From NCBI GenBank assembly GCA_947586855.1, contig CANPXV010000004.1, positions 54,189-118,188 on the forward strand: 64,000 nucleotides of DNA, written 5' to 3'. Below are positions 20,938-29,795 of this stretch, piece after piece. The stretch comes from an uncultured Clostridia bacterium (GTDB lineage: Bacteria; Bacillota; Clostridia; Christensenellales; CAG-314). The position numbers were made by a program, and so were the translations under genes. Below the pieces are notes generated by a model. The model searched no databases. It had not been told where the DNA came from and was given only the letters and a program-made list of their open reading frames with translations. Numbering within the stretch: the first letter of the stretch is position 1; each line of letters begins with the position of its first letter.

Positions 20938-21610
20938 TCAGTCCTCCAAAATTGCGAGTACGCTTAGAGTATTCTTCGAGGATACGGTCATATTCCTCAT
21001 TGGTAAAGTCCGGCCAAAGAGTGTCGGTAAAGGCCAACTCCGAGTAGGCGCTTTGAAACAGCAAAAAGTTGGATAGCCTTTGCATGCCGCCCGTCCGTAT
21101 TATCAGGTCGGGGTCGGGCAGCAAGTGATACAGATTGGCCTTGATGCCCTCGACGGTTATCTCACGTCCTTGCAGCGCCAAACGTTTTGCCGCCTCGGCA
21201 ATCTCTCTTTGCCCGCCGTAGTTGATACAAAGGTTGACGCATATACCGTCAAAATCCTTGGTATTTTGCTCGATAAAATCTATTTTTTTCACCAATTTGG
21301 GCGGCAGGCCCTCTCTCTCGCCGGAGACGACAACCCGCACCTTGTCGGCACAAAATTTTTCAAATCGGCCAAGATACTTGTCCGCCAGCCCAAACAGATT
21401 GTTTATTTCCGCATTGGGGCGTTTCCAATTTTCCGTCGAAAACACATATAGCGACAGATAGCCGATACCCAGCGACATCGAGTGGTCGATGATCTGCTCC
21501 GCCACGTCCAGACCTCGTTTGTGTCCGTGTATGCGGGCCAATCCTCTTGCCCTTGCCCAGCGGCCGTTTCCGTCCATGATAAATGCAACGTGTTGAGGAT
21601 ATTTAGTCAA
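20924..21610 (-). CDS. uppS: Isoprenyl transferase (UPP synthase)
   Basis: HVAFIMDGNGRWARARGLARIHGHKRG; DPDLIIRTGGMQRLSNFLLFQSAYSE. Confidence 0.97.
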   Translation of the reverse strand: MTKYPQHVAFIMDGNGRWARARGLARIHGHKRGLDVAEQIIDHSMSLGIGYLSLYVFSTENWKRPNAEINNLFGLADKYLGRFEKFCADKVRVVVSGEREGLPPKLVKKIDFIEQNTKDFDGICVNLCINYGGQREIAEAAKRLALQGREITVEGIKANLYHLLPDPDLIIRTGGMQRLSNFLLFQSAYSELAFTDTLWPDFTNEEYDRILEEYSKRTRNFGGLNGSE

Positions 21611-21807
21611 ATGTCCAATTTGTAACGGCAGACGACAACTTCGACAATTCCGTCCCTGTTGCGCACCGCCGTCACCAACTCCTTGTCATATTCTTTTTGC
21701 TTTCTGTCTACATAATAAACAAACTTGAAGTCGGATATACCTTTTTTTTGCAAAAGCTCACGGCAAGCGTCCGCTTCAAGTCCGATCAAATCCGCAAATT
21801 GCTTCAC
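21607..21807 (-). CDS. Small hypothetical protein between frr and uppS (66 aa)
   Basis: 4-bp overlap with uppS and close spacing to frr; MKQFADLIGLEADACRELLQKKGISDFKFVYYVDRKQKEYDKELVTAVRNRDGIVEVVVCRYKLDI. Confidence 0.65.
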   Translation of the reverse strand: MKQFADLIGLEADACRELLQKKGISDFKFVYYVDRKQKEYDKELVTAVRNRDGIVEVVVCRYKLDI

Positions 21808-21812
21808 GTCGT

Positions 21813-22388
21813 TCAGACGGACATGACGTCCGCTTCCTTCTCCTTGGAAAGTTTGTCCACAAGCTCGATTTGTTTGGAAAGGGCTTTGTCCACCTCCTCC
21901 TCGTAGTCGGCAATGAGGTCCTCCGAGACGGTTTTGGCGTTCTTTTCCTTTTTGAGGGCATCCATAGCGTCACGGCGAGCGTTGCGCAGCACCACTTTGG
22001 TATCCTCGGCCAGCTTTTTGACCTGTTTGACGAGATCTCTGCGGCGCTCTTCGGTAAGCACGGGGAAGGTGAGGCGTATCAATGTGCCGTCGTTTTGCGG
22101 CGTTACGCCGATGTTTGCAGCCAAGATGGCCTTTTCTATCTCTTTGAGCGTCGATTTATCCCACGGGGTGATGACAAGACATCTCGGCTCGGGGATGGAA
22201 ATGTTGCCCATCATTTTGATAGCGGTAGGTGTACCGTAGTAGTTGACCTTGATACTCTCCACCAACTTGGGGTTGGCACGTCCTGCTCTCATCAGGTTGT
22301 ATTCGTTCTTCATGTATTCGATTGCTTTGTCGCAATCCATTTCGAAGTTCAAAAAGAGTTCTTCGATTTGCGGTGTTGCGTAGTCCAT
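21813..22388 (-). CDS. frr: Ribosome recycling factor
   Basis: LMRAGRANPKLVESIKVNYYGTPTAIKMMGNISIPEPRCLVITPWD. Confidence 0.98.
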   Translation of the reverse strand: MDYATPQIEELFLNFEMDCDKAIEYMKNEYNLMRAGRANPKLVESIKVNYYGTPTAIKMMGNISIPEPRCLVITPWDKSTLKEIEKAILAANIGVTPQNDGTLIRLTFPVLTEERRRDLVKQVKKLAEDTKVVLRNARRDAMDALKKEKNAKTVSEDLIADYEEEVDKALSKQIELVDKLSKEKEADVMSV

Positions 22389-22448
22389 ACTGTCCTCCGA
22401 ATAGTATATTGTTTATATTTTACAGCAAACAACAATATATTTCAATAT

Positions 22449-23147
22449 TTATTTTACAATTGTGCCCAATCTTTCGCCCTGCAATGCACGCACAACGCCG
22501 TTGGGTTCGTCCTTGCCCAGCACCACGATGCGCATGCCAAACTCTCTGCACATGGCGATTGCGGTCAAATCCAGCGCTTTCAGATTGTCGGCGATAACCT
22601 TGTCATAGGATATTTCGTCGTACTTTTTGGCGTTGGGGTTCACTTTCGGGTCGCTGTCGTACAGTCCATCCACGGCTTTGAGGCACACAAGTGCGTCGGC
22701 GTGTATCTCGCATGCCCGCAGCGACGCAGCCGAATCGGTGGAAAAATAGGGCGAGCCCGTTCCCCCCACAAAGATGACCACCTTGCCCTCTTCCAGATAT
22801 TGATTGACATTGGGCAAAAAGTAGGTTTCTGTCACCTTGTCTATCGCAAAGGAGGACACAACTCGGTTTGCCACCCCCACAGAGCTTAGCGCCTCGCCCA
22901 GCGCCAGACCGTTCATCACGGTGGCAAGCATGCCGATGTAGTCGGCCGTGGCCCTGTCCATTGCGTCTATCGTGCGGCCGCGCCAGATGTTGCCGCCGCC
23001 CACTACAACGCCCAGCTGGACGCCCGTTGCGGCGATCTGCCTGATCTGGTTGGCGACATTCATGCAGCTTGTGCCGCAGATGTTCAGTTGCCCGTCCGAA
23101 AGTGCTTCTCCGCTTATTTTGAGCAGTATACGCTTGTATTTTGCCAT
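22449..23147 (-). CDS. pyrH: UMP kinase
   Basis: YKRILLKISGEALSD; VVVGGGNIWRG; TDSAASLRACEIHADAL. Confidence 0.97.
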   Translation of the reverse strand: MAKYKRILLKISGEALSDGQLNICGTSCMNVANQIRQIAATGVQLGVVVGGGNIWRGRTIDAMDRATADYIGMLATVMNGLALGEALSSVGVANRVVSSFAIDKVTETYFLPNVNQYLEEGKVVIFVGGTGSPYFSTDSAASLRACEIHADALVCLKAVDGLYDSDPKVNPNAKKYDEISYDKVIADNLKALDLTAIAMCREFGMRIVVLGKDEPNGVVRALQGERLGTIVK

Positions 23148-23286
23148 AGTTACCTCTGCAATTTTTTTGGTTCTTTGCTAATGTGTGGGCGCTGTGGCGA
23201 TCAAAACATGCTACTTGATGTTTCAACTCAACTTCTTCCGCATATTTTATGCCCCAGCATTGCCGCAGAGCCGATTTTTCAAAAAA

Positions 23287-23311
23287 GGGAACAAATCGAA
23301 CTTTGTCCCCT
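23287..23311 (-). terminator. Candidate terminator between tsf and pyrH
   Basis: GGGGACAAAGTTCGATTTGTTCCC hairpin with T tract on the minus strand. Confidence 0.6.
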
Positions 23312-23327
23312 TTGCAAGAAAATCAAA

Positions 23328-24260
23328 CTACTTGATGTTTTTGAGTTGTTCGGCTATTTCGTCCACAAAGTTGTCCACACGTTTTTCGATGCCCTCGCCC
23401 ATTTCGTAGCGAACAAATCTCGTCACGGTGATGTCCTTGCCCAGCTTCTTGGCCACGTCGGCGATAACCTGCTTGACGGACAGAGAGCTGTCGCGAACAT
23501 ATTCCTGCTCGACAAGGCAAACTTCCTTGTAGAACTTGTGGATACGGCCTTCTACCATCTTGCCGATGATAGCTTCCGGCTTGCCTTCGTTTCTGGCTTG
23601 CACGGTCAGGATTTCCTTTTCCGACTCCAACTGAGAGGCGTCCACATCGGCAATGCCCACCACTTGCGGTTTGCTTGCGGCGATCTGCATGCAGATGTTG
23701 AAGGCCAATTCCTGCAAGTCGGCCTGTTGAGCGTCGCTTCTCAGCTCACACAAAACGCCGATTTTGCCGCCCATGTGGATATAGCTGGAAATCACGCCAT
23801 TGCCGTCCAACACAAATTTGGTAAATCTGCGCAGAGAAATCTTTTCTCCGATGGCGGCTGTTGCCTCGGCGATGAGCACATTGACGGTCTTGCCGCAATC
23901 CTTGCAGCAAACTTCCTCCAAAACCTGCTCTACCGTGGTTGCGTCCGAAACCAACAGGTGCTTGGCGATTGTGTCCGTGAGTTGAACAAATTGATCGCTG
24001 CGGGCCACAAAGTCCGTTTCGCAGTTGACTTCTACTGCCACGCCCACCTTTTTGTCGTCGGAAATGACGCACTTCACAAGGCCTTCGGCGGCCACTCTGC
24101 TTGCCTTTTTGGCGGCGGAGGCCATGCCCTTTTCGCGCAGGTACTTGACGGCCTCGTCAAAGTTGCCGTCGGTGGCGACAAGCGCTTTTTTGCAGTCCAT
24201 CATTCCCACGCCTGTTTGCTCGCGCAGTTTCATTACGTCTTGATTGGTAAAATTAGCCAT
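23328..24260 (-). CDS. tsf: Elongation factor Ts
   Basis: [50 protein letters not shown]. Confidence 0.98.
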   Translation of the reverse strand: MANFTNQDVMKLREQTGVGMMDCKKALVATDGNFDEAVKYLREKGMASAAKKASRVAAEGLVKCVISDDKKVGVAVEVNCETDFVARSDQFVQLTDTIAKHLLVSDATTVEQVLEEVCCKDCGKTVNVLIAEATAAIGEKISLRRFTKFVLDGNGVISSYIHMGGKIGVLCELRSDAQQADLQELAFNICMQIAASKPQVVGIADVDASQLESEKEILTVQARNEGKPEAIIGKMVEGRIHKFYKEVCLVEQEYVRDSSLSVKQVIADVAKKLGKDITVTRFVRYEMGEGIEKRVDNFVDEIAEQLKNIK

Positions 24261-25011
24261 TGTCTGTCTCCTCGTCTTTCTTTTCTTCCTTGGCAGGCTC
24301 CTCTTCCTCCTCGGGGACGCTCATCACGATCCCTTCCTTGGCCTCGATAACCGCACCGCTGATGATGCTGGCAATGATCTTGATAGCGCCGATAGCGTCA
24401 TCGTTTGCAGGGATAACCACGTCCACCTGGTCGGGATCGCAGTTGGTGTCCACAATTGCCACAATGGGGATGTTGAGTGCGTGCGCCTCTGCGACCGCAA
24501 TCGCTTCCATCTTGGGGTCCACGATAAAGATACAACCGGGCATACCCTTCATATCCTTGATACCGCCGAGGTTGGCTTCCAGCTTGTCTCTTTCTTCCAA
24601 CAGCTTGGCAACTTCCTTTTTGGGCAGCACGTCCAGCTCGCCCAGCTTTTCCATCTGGTTGATTTGGTGCAGCCGCTCGATACGGGATTTGATGGTCTTG
24701 TAGTTGGTAAGCGTGCCGCCCAGCCAACGATTGTTAACATAGTACATTCCGCAGCGCTCTGCCTCTGTCTTGATGGCGTCCTGCGCTTGTTTTTTGGTGC
24801 CTACAAACAGGATGGGCTTGCCCTGTGCGGCGATATCTCTCACAAAGGTATAGGCAACCTCTGCCTGCGCCACCGTCTGTTGAAGGTCGATGATGTGTAT
24901 ATCGTTACGTTCCGTGTAGATATACTTTTTCATTTTGGGGTTCCATCTTCTGGTTTGGTGACCGAAGTGCACGCCTGCTTCCAGAAGCTGCTTCATTGAT
25001 ACAACTGCCAT
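24253..25011 (-). CDS. rpsB: 30S ribosomal protein S2
   Basis: [36 protein letters not shown]; internal start of listed ORF 24253..25143. Confidence 0.98.
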   Translation of the reverse strand: MAVVSMKQLLEAGVHFGHQTRRWNPKMKKYIYTERNDIHIIDLQQTVAQAEVAYTFVRDIAAQGKPILFVGTKKQAQDAIKTEAERCGMYYVNNRWLGGTLTNYKTIKSRIERLHQINQMEKLGELDVLPKKEVAKLLEERDKLEANLGGIKDMKGMPGCIFIVDPKMEAIAVAEAHALNIPIVAIVDTNCDPDQVDVVIPANDDAIGAIKIIASIISGAVIEAKEGIVMSVPEEEEEPAKEEKKDEETDNG

Positions 25012-25160
25012 TTTTTTATCTCCTTTTTTGTTTGTTTTTAACCTCTTTGCGCCGTCAACTCTGCACGCAACCGAGAGGCAAACCTCGGCACAACGCACAA
25101 ATCTTGCCCAAATGCGAATTAAACCTTGTAAATTATAGCACAAGCGCCCCCGTTTGGCAA
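25012..25160 (-). promoter_or_regulatory. rpsB promoter and structured leader
   Basis: TTGCCA (25155-25160)-17-TATAAT (25132-25137); leader with CCGAG/CTCGG and TTGCG/CGCAA stems before the AAAGGAG RBS. Confidence 0.65.
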
Positions 25161-25308
25161 CAAAAAACAGAGAATTTTATAAATATATTTACGCTTATTT
25201 TCAACATGGGGCAAAGAAACTTGTTGCGTTTGGCCGGAATAAAAATAAAGAAAGGCCCGCCACAACAGCGGACCAAAATCTTTACAAATCAAGACGGAGC
25301 AGCAAGCG

Positions 25309-25692
25309 TCACTTGTCGTCGCAGTGATGGCAATCGCAATCGGGGTCGTCACATTCCTCGTCGGACATCGCCTCCACCTCTTCCATCAGCTGTTGATGGA
25401 GTGCGTCGTACAGCTCGTCATCGATGGGCAAAAAGTTGTAGTAAAACTCCTCGCCTTCCTCCACCTCTTGCAGCTCGAAGATCTCCAAGACGGGCTCCTC
25501 GTCGTCGGCCTGCTGCAACACGGCGTATTCCTTGCCGTCCCTTTCCAGCGTGGCGATGTGGTAGAAGGGGATCTCGTTGCCGTCCTCGTCCTCCAACATC
25601 ACGACGTCCTCGTCCATGTCCTCGCAGCCGCAGTCGCAATGCTCGTCATGTTCGTGCTCGCAATCGCATTGATGCTTCTTTTCTTCGCTCAT
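25309..25692 (-). CDS. DUF1292-family protein with Cys/His/Asp-rich termini
   Basis: EDVVMLEDEDGNEIPFYHIATLERDGKEYAVLQQ core; termini HQCDCEHEHDEHCDCGCED and CDDPDCDCHHCDDK. Confidence 0.8.
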   Translation of the reverse strand: MSEEKKHQCDCEHEHDEHCDCGCEDMDEDVVMLEDEDGNEIPFYHIATLERDGKEYAVLQQADDEEPVLEIFELQEVEEGEEFYYNFLPIDDELYDALHQQLMEEVEAMSDEECDDPDCDCHHCDDK

Positions 25693-25707
25693 GGTGATAC
25701 CTCCAAA

Positions 25708-26127
25708 TTATTTTCTTTTACGGTCCAGATAATTCTGCAAAATGATGGTCGCAGCCACCTTGTCGATGACCTTTTTGCGGTCCTCTCGGCGCACGTTGCC
25801 TTCGATAAGCACCCGCTCGGCCGACAAAGTGGTAAAACGCTCGTCCAGATACTCCACGGGGATATCGCATGCGGCCGCAAGTGCGTCCGCAAACTCGCGA
25901 GTTTTTTCCACCTGCTCGGTCTCTCGTCCCTTCAAGTCCAGCGGCAAGCCGCACACAAACAGCGACACCTCTTTGCTGTGCGCAAGGTCAACGATGTACC
26001 TCACGTCCCTGCCAAGGTCTCCCGTGCGAGTGTAAGTTTCCAGCGGGTTAGCGATAATACCCATCAAGTCGGAAAGGGCAACGCCTATGCGCACATTGCC
26101 CACATCGAGCGCCATTATTCTTCCCAT
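25708..26127 (-). CDS. ruvX: Putative pre-16S rRNA nuclease/Holliday junction resolvase YqgF
   Basis: MGRIMALDVGNVRIGVALSD; LPLDLKGRE; LDERFTTLSAE. Confidence 0.93.
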   Translation of the reverse strand: MGRIMALDVGNVRIGVALSDLMGIIANPLETYTRTGDLGRDVRYIVDLAHSKEVSLFVCGLPLDLKGRETEQVEKTREFADALAAACDIPVEYLDERFTTLSAERVLIEGNVRREDRKKVIDKVAATIILQNYLDRKRK

Positions 26128-26513
26128 ATGTAAGCATTGTAACACACCCAAGGCAATTTTGACAATACAATTTTGCGCTGTTTGCCAAACAATTTTGAAA
26201 AACATATTTGATACCGCAGATTGGGGTGGCACACTATTAAAGAACAAGAACGGGCAATCTGAAAAATGGTTTTTTTGCAGCACACAAAAGAAAGAGGCAC
26301 TCTAATAAAAATATCAAAAATATCTATTTACGAACATTTTGCAAATATGTTTCAGAGAACAATGCGAAGAGCAATGCACACACACAAAAAATTTTAACAA
26401 ATGCCATCTGCATTGATTATAAAAATTTTTTCAATCAACTTTAGGAGAACGCAGAAAATAACGACGAACGAACTTGTAAAAATACGTTAATGGAGAATTG
26501 TCGCAAAATCAAA

Positions 26514-26533
26514 AGACCGCCGAAGCGGTCCCT
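26514..26533 (-). terminator. Terminator downstream of the 40-aa ORF
   Basis: GACCGC-TTCG-GCGGTC followed by TTTT on the minus strand. Confidence 0.65.
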
Positions 26534-26582
26534 CGACTGCAACACTGCTGCTGCAATGACGGCACAACGCCGCCTTCAAACG

Positions 26583-26705
26583 TTATTTCGTCATTTCCTT
26601 TACTTTCTTTTTTCCCTTGTTGAGCATTTTTTGCACTTGCGGGATTTCGCTCACGATCATTCCTGCGGCTGCTCCAAGGGCCATTCCGATCAAAAGTTTT
26701 TTCAT
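26583..26705 (-). CDS. Small (40 aa) YtxH-like membrane-anchored peptide
   Basis: MKKLLIGMALGAAAGMIVSEIPQVQKMLNKGKKKVKEMTK with upstream GGAG RBS and downstream GACCGC/GCGGTC terminator hairpin. Confidence 0.6.
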   Translation of the reverse strand: MKKLLIGMALGAAAGMIVSEIPQVQKMLNKGKKKVKEMTK

Positions 26706-26780
26706 AACTCCTCCATAAACGTTTCTGCTGTTATTGTGTTGAAAAAGCAAAAATATATGCAAAAATGACGAAATTCGTAT

Positions 26781-26827
26781 ATTATGTCTCGCATAGTATT
26801 CTATAAATTGCCGATTTCTGACATAGT
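26781..26827 (+). repeat. 47-bp interspersed element, copy B
   Basis: ATTATGTCTCGCATAGTATTCTATAAATTGCCGATTTCTGACATAGT. Confidence 0.8.
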
Positions 26828-27017
26828 AGCCTCTCGAAATCGGATAATTTGGCTGTGTACACAATCAATTCGCCAACGCCAAGGAACATGCCTTATTTGG
26901 TAATAAACCAATCCAACATGCCTCACGGACAAGGTCTGCCCCGCCGACAAGGGGCTTCATTAGCAAGGTTGCCTCACAAGCGAAGGGAGTTTTGACAAGA
27001 TCGTAAGGCAAAATAAA

Positions 27018-27037
27018 AGCGGGCCGCAAGCGACCCG
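27018..27037 (-). terminator. Terminator downstream of iscU
   Basis: GCGGG/CCCGC stem and T-rich tail on minus strand. Confidence 0.7.
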
Positions 27038-27056
27038 CAAAGCATAATACGCAATA

Positions 27057-27461
27057 TCAAACGTACTCTATCTTGGATTTATCAATTGTCTTGTTTTCCT
27101 TTTTGGCACGGTAGTCCTCGATGGCCTTTTTGATAGCCTCTTCCGCCAAAACGGAGCAATGTATTTTTTGCGGGGGAAGGCCTTCAAGCTCCTCTACCAC
27201 TCTTGCATTGGTCAGCTTCAACGCCTCGTCCACGGTCATGCCGATAACCATTTGCGTTGCCGTAGAGCTGGTTGCAATGGCCGCCGCACAGCCGAAAGTC
27301 TGAAATTTAGCGTCGGTTATCACGTCGTTTTCTATGCGCAGTGTGATACGCATGATGTCACCGCAAGTGGCGTTGCCCACGGTGCCTTCGCCGTCGGGAT
27401 TTTCTATCTCACCCACGTTTTGCGGATGCGCAAAGGCCTCCAAAACTTTTTGATTATACAT
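27057..27461 (-). CDS. iscU: Fe-S cluster scaffold protein IscU/NifU-type
   Basis: NPDGEGTVGNATCGDIMRITLRI; FQTFGCAAAIATSS; KIHCSVLAEEAIKKAI. Confidence 0.95.
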   Translation of the reverse strand: MYNQKVLEAFAHPQNVGEIENPDGEGTVGNATCGDIMRITLRIENDVITDAKFQTFGCAAAIATSSTATQMVIGMTVDEALKLTNARVVEELEGLPPQKIHCSVLAEEAIKKAIEDYRAKKENKTIDKSKIEYV

Positions 27462-28635
27462 TGTACGTTCCTCCTTTTTTCAAATCGAACAGCGGCGACA
27501 TGGACCTCAATCGGGATATTATCTGTTTCAGCGTATTCACAATGTAGTCCACCTCCTGCATGGTGTTGTGTTTGCCAAAGCTAAACCTGATGGACCCGTG
27601 CGACACCTCGATAGGCACGCCCATCGCCAACAGCACGTGAGAGGGGTCCAGACTGCCGCTGCTGCACGCCGAACCGCTGGATACTGCAATGCCGTTGAAG
27701 TCCAACAACATCAAAATGCCCTCGCCCTCGACAAACTCAAAACTGTAATTGGCAACGCTGGGCACACGGTGTTGTTTGTTTCCGTTTTGGCGGATGTAGG
27801 GGATTTCCGCCTCCACACGCTGCTCAAAGTGGTCCCTAAGCGAGGCGATATATTTGTTTGTTTCGTCCAGATCCACTCGGGACAACTCCAACGCCTTTGC
27901 CAGCCCCACCATTGCGGGCACATTGACGGTACCTGCCCGCTGCGAGCGCTCCTGTCCGCCGCCGCAAATCAGCTTATCCAGCTTGACGCCGTTGCGGATA
28001 TACAGCACGCCCGATCCTTTCGGTCCGTAAATCTTGTGGCCGGATATTGTCACCAAGTCGGCGCCCAATTCCTCTACATTTATATTCATATACGGGATAG
28101 CTTGCACACAGTCGGTGTGGAACAGCGCCCCGTGCTTGTGCGCAATTTCCGCCAGCTCCTTCACGGGTTGGATGGTGCCCACTTCGTTGTTGGCGTACAT
28201 CACGGATACAATCGTTGTCTCGTCGTCGATGGCCTCTTCCAGCGCTTCGGGGTGCACAATGCCCGTTGAGTCTACAGGTAGACGGGTCACCCGAAAACCG
28301 TTTTGTTCCAACCACTCGGCGGGGGTAAGGATGGCGTGATGTTCTATCGAGGAGATTATCACATGGTTGCCCTTGCTGCGTTTGTGCAATGCAACGCCTT
28401 TCAGCGCCCAATTGTCCGCTTCCGTTCCGCCGCTGGTAAAGTAGATTTCGTTGGGGTGGCACCCCAAAATTTTTGCCACGGTGTCTCTGGCGTCGGCAAG
28501 CGCCTTGGCAGCGTCACGTCCAAAGGCGTGCAAGCTGTTGGCATTGCCATAGCCCTCTGTAAAATACGGCAGCATAGCCTGCACAACACGCTCATCACAG
28601 GGGGTTGTTGCGGCATGATCTGCATAAACCTTCAT
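27454..28635 (-). CDS. iscS: Cysteine desulfurase IscS/NifS-type
   Basis: MKVYADHAATTPCDERV; FTSGGTEADNWALKG; SGHKIYGPKGSGVLYIRNG; SSGSACSSGS. Confidence 0.96.
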   Translation of the reverse strand: MKVYADHAATTPCDERVVQAMLPYFTEGYGNANSLHAFGRDAAKALADARDTVAKILGCHPNEIYFTSGGTEADNWALKGVALHKRSKGNHVIISSIEHHAILTPAEWLEQNGFRVTRLPVDSTGIVHPEALEEAIDDETTIVSVMYANNEVGTIQPVKELAEIAHKHGALFHTDCVQAIPYMNINVEELGADLVTISGHKIYGPKGSGVLYIRNGVKLDKLICGGGQERSQRAGTVNVPAMVGLAKALELSRVDLDETNKYIASLRDHFEQRVEAEIPYIRQNGNKQHRVPSVANYSFEFVEGEGILMLLDFNGIAVSSGSACSSGSLDPSHVLLAMGVPIEVSHGSIRFSFGKHNTMQEVDYIVNTLKQIISRLRSMSPLFDLKKGGTYNV

Positions 28636-29036
28636 ATATTGTCCTCCACAAGTTGTTCCAAAGAGATAGTATCCAGATAGGCATTGATATTGTCGTACAG
28701 CTTGCCCCACAGATTGTGCGCAACGCATTTGCCCCGCTGTGCGCAGTCGGTGCTGAGGCAATCCACAATTTCCAGATTGTCCTCCACCGCACGCAAAATG
28801 CGCCCCACCGATATTTGCTCGGGACTGCTTGTCAGCCTGTAACCGCCCGCCGCACCTCGTGTGGATGAGACAATATCCGCACGCCTCATCAAAGCAATGA
28901 TTTGCTCCAAATATTTTTCCGAGACGCCCGTCGCCTGCGAAAGCATCGCCACGTTGAGGCACTCGTCCTTGTTGTAGTTTTTGGCAAGTTCTACCGCCAC
29001 ATACAGGCCGTATCTTGCCTTGGACGACATTTTCAT
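28632..29036 (-). CDS. iscR: Rrf2-family Fe-S regulator (IscR-like)
   Basis: MKMSSKARYGLYVAVELA; CLSTDCAQRGKC cysteine cluster; 4-bp overlap with iscS. Confidence 0.92.
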   Translation of the reverse strand: MKMSSKARYGLYVAVELAKNYNKDECLNVAMLSQATGVSEKYLEQIIALMRRADIVSSTRGAAGGYRLTSSPEQISVGRILRAVEDNLEIVDCLSTDCAQRGKCVAHNLWGKLYDNINAYLDTISLEQLVEDNI

Positions 29037-29060
29037 ATCAATTCCTACCAATTTACTATG

Positions 29061-29092
29061 AATAGTTTACTACTATTGTAAGCCCCTGTCAA
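29061..29092 (-). promoter_or_regulatory. iscRSU promoter with overlapping candidate Rrf2 operator
   Basis: TTGACA (29087-29092)-17-TAAACT (29064-29069); perfect inverted repeat AATAGT-5-ACTATT at 29061-29077. Confidence 0.6.
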
Positions 29093-29438
29093 ACGTTTTA
29101 GACAAATACGGCCAAATATCTTGATTTTTATGCGCAAAATTTCATCGCCGCACCCATTTGCTCACCCCATCGGCTCAAAACCTTTATTGCAACCCGCCAT
29201 CAACTAAACAAGCAATCACAAATTTGTGCCGAGATTGCAGACAACATTGATGATGTGGGCAACGGAGCGCACCGGGAAACTACGACCAAGGCGGAGCAGT
29301 TCATTGAGCAGAGACCTTGTCCAACTTGCTCGGCGTCAGGCGCTTTTATCCGGCGGTTCCAAGGCAAATCGTTGGAGAAAATATTTTTTATATTTCTTTT
29401 AGCCTAACATTATATATAAAGCAAAAAAACATGAAAAA

Positions 29439-29464
29439 AAGGCGATTGAAATGTCAACCGCCTT
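29439..29464 (-). terminator. Terminator downstream of trxA
   Basis: GGCGGTTGA/TCAATCGCC hairpin with T-rich tail on the minus strand. Confidence 0.7.
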
Positions 29465-29483
29465 TTGCTGCTTTTTGCGCTAT

Positions 29484-29795
29484 CTAAATGTGTTTGGAAA
29501 TGGTTTCCGTCAGCTCGTCCTCGTCGCACAGCCCGATGATCCTGTCCACAAGCTCGCCGTCCTTGAATACGCACACGTTGGGTATGGATACGATTTTGTA
29601 TCTTTTTGCCAGCTCAATGGCGTTGTCCACGTCCACCTTGCCGAAGCTGACGTTGGGCAGTTTGTCCGCCACATCGTCGATGATGGGCGCAAGCATTTTG
29701 CAAGGGCCGCACCAAGTGGCCCAAAAGTCCACCACGACCGTGCCTTTGGCAATAAATTCGTCAAAATTGGCAGTTACATCACAAATTTTACTCAT
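29484..29795 (-). CDS. trxA: Thioredoxin
   Basis: VVVDFWATWCGPCKMLAPIIDDVA. Confidence 0.97.
   Translation of the reverse strand: MSKICDVTANFDEFIAKGTVVVDFWATWCGPCKMLAPIIDDVADKLPNVSFGKVDVDNAIELAKRYKIVSIPNVCVFKDGELVDRIIGLCDEDELTETISKHI

Noticed and set aside
23200-23345. CTACTTGATGTTT occurs twice near the tsf 3' end, suggesting a partial duplication
   Set aside because: Similarity is only about 13 bp exact plus weak flanking match; too short to support a duplication.
27454-28962. 502-aa extended cysteine desulfurase ORF
   Set aside because: The N-terminal extension is the out-of-frame reading of the iscR gene; the true start is MKVYADHAATTP at 28635.
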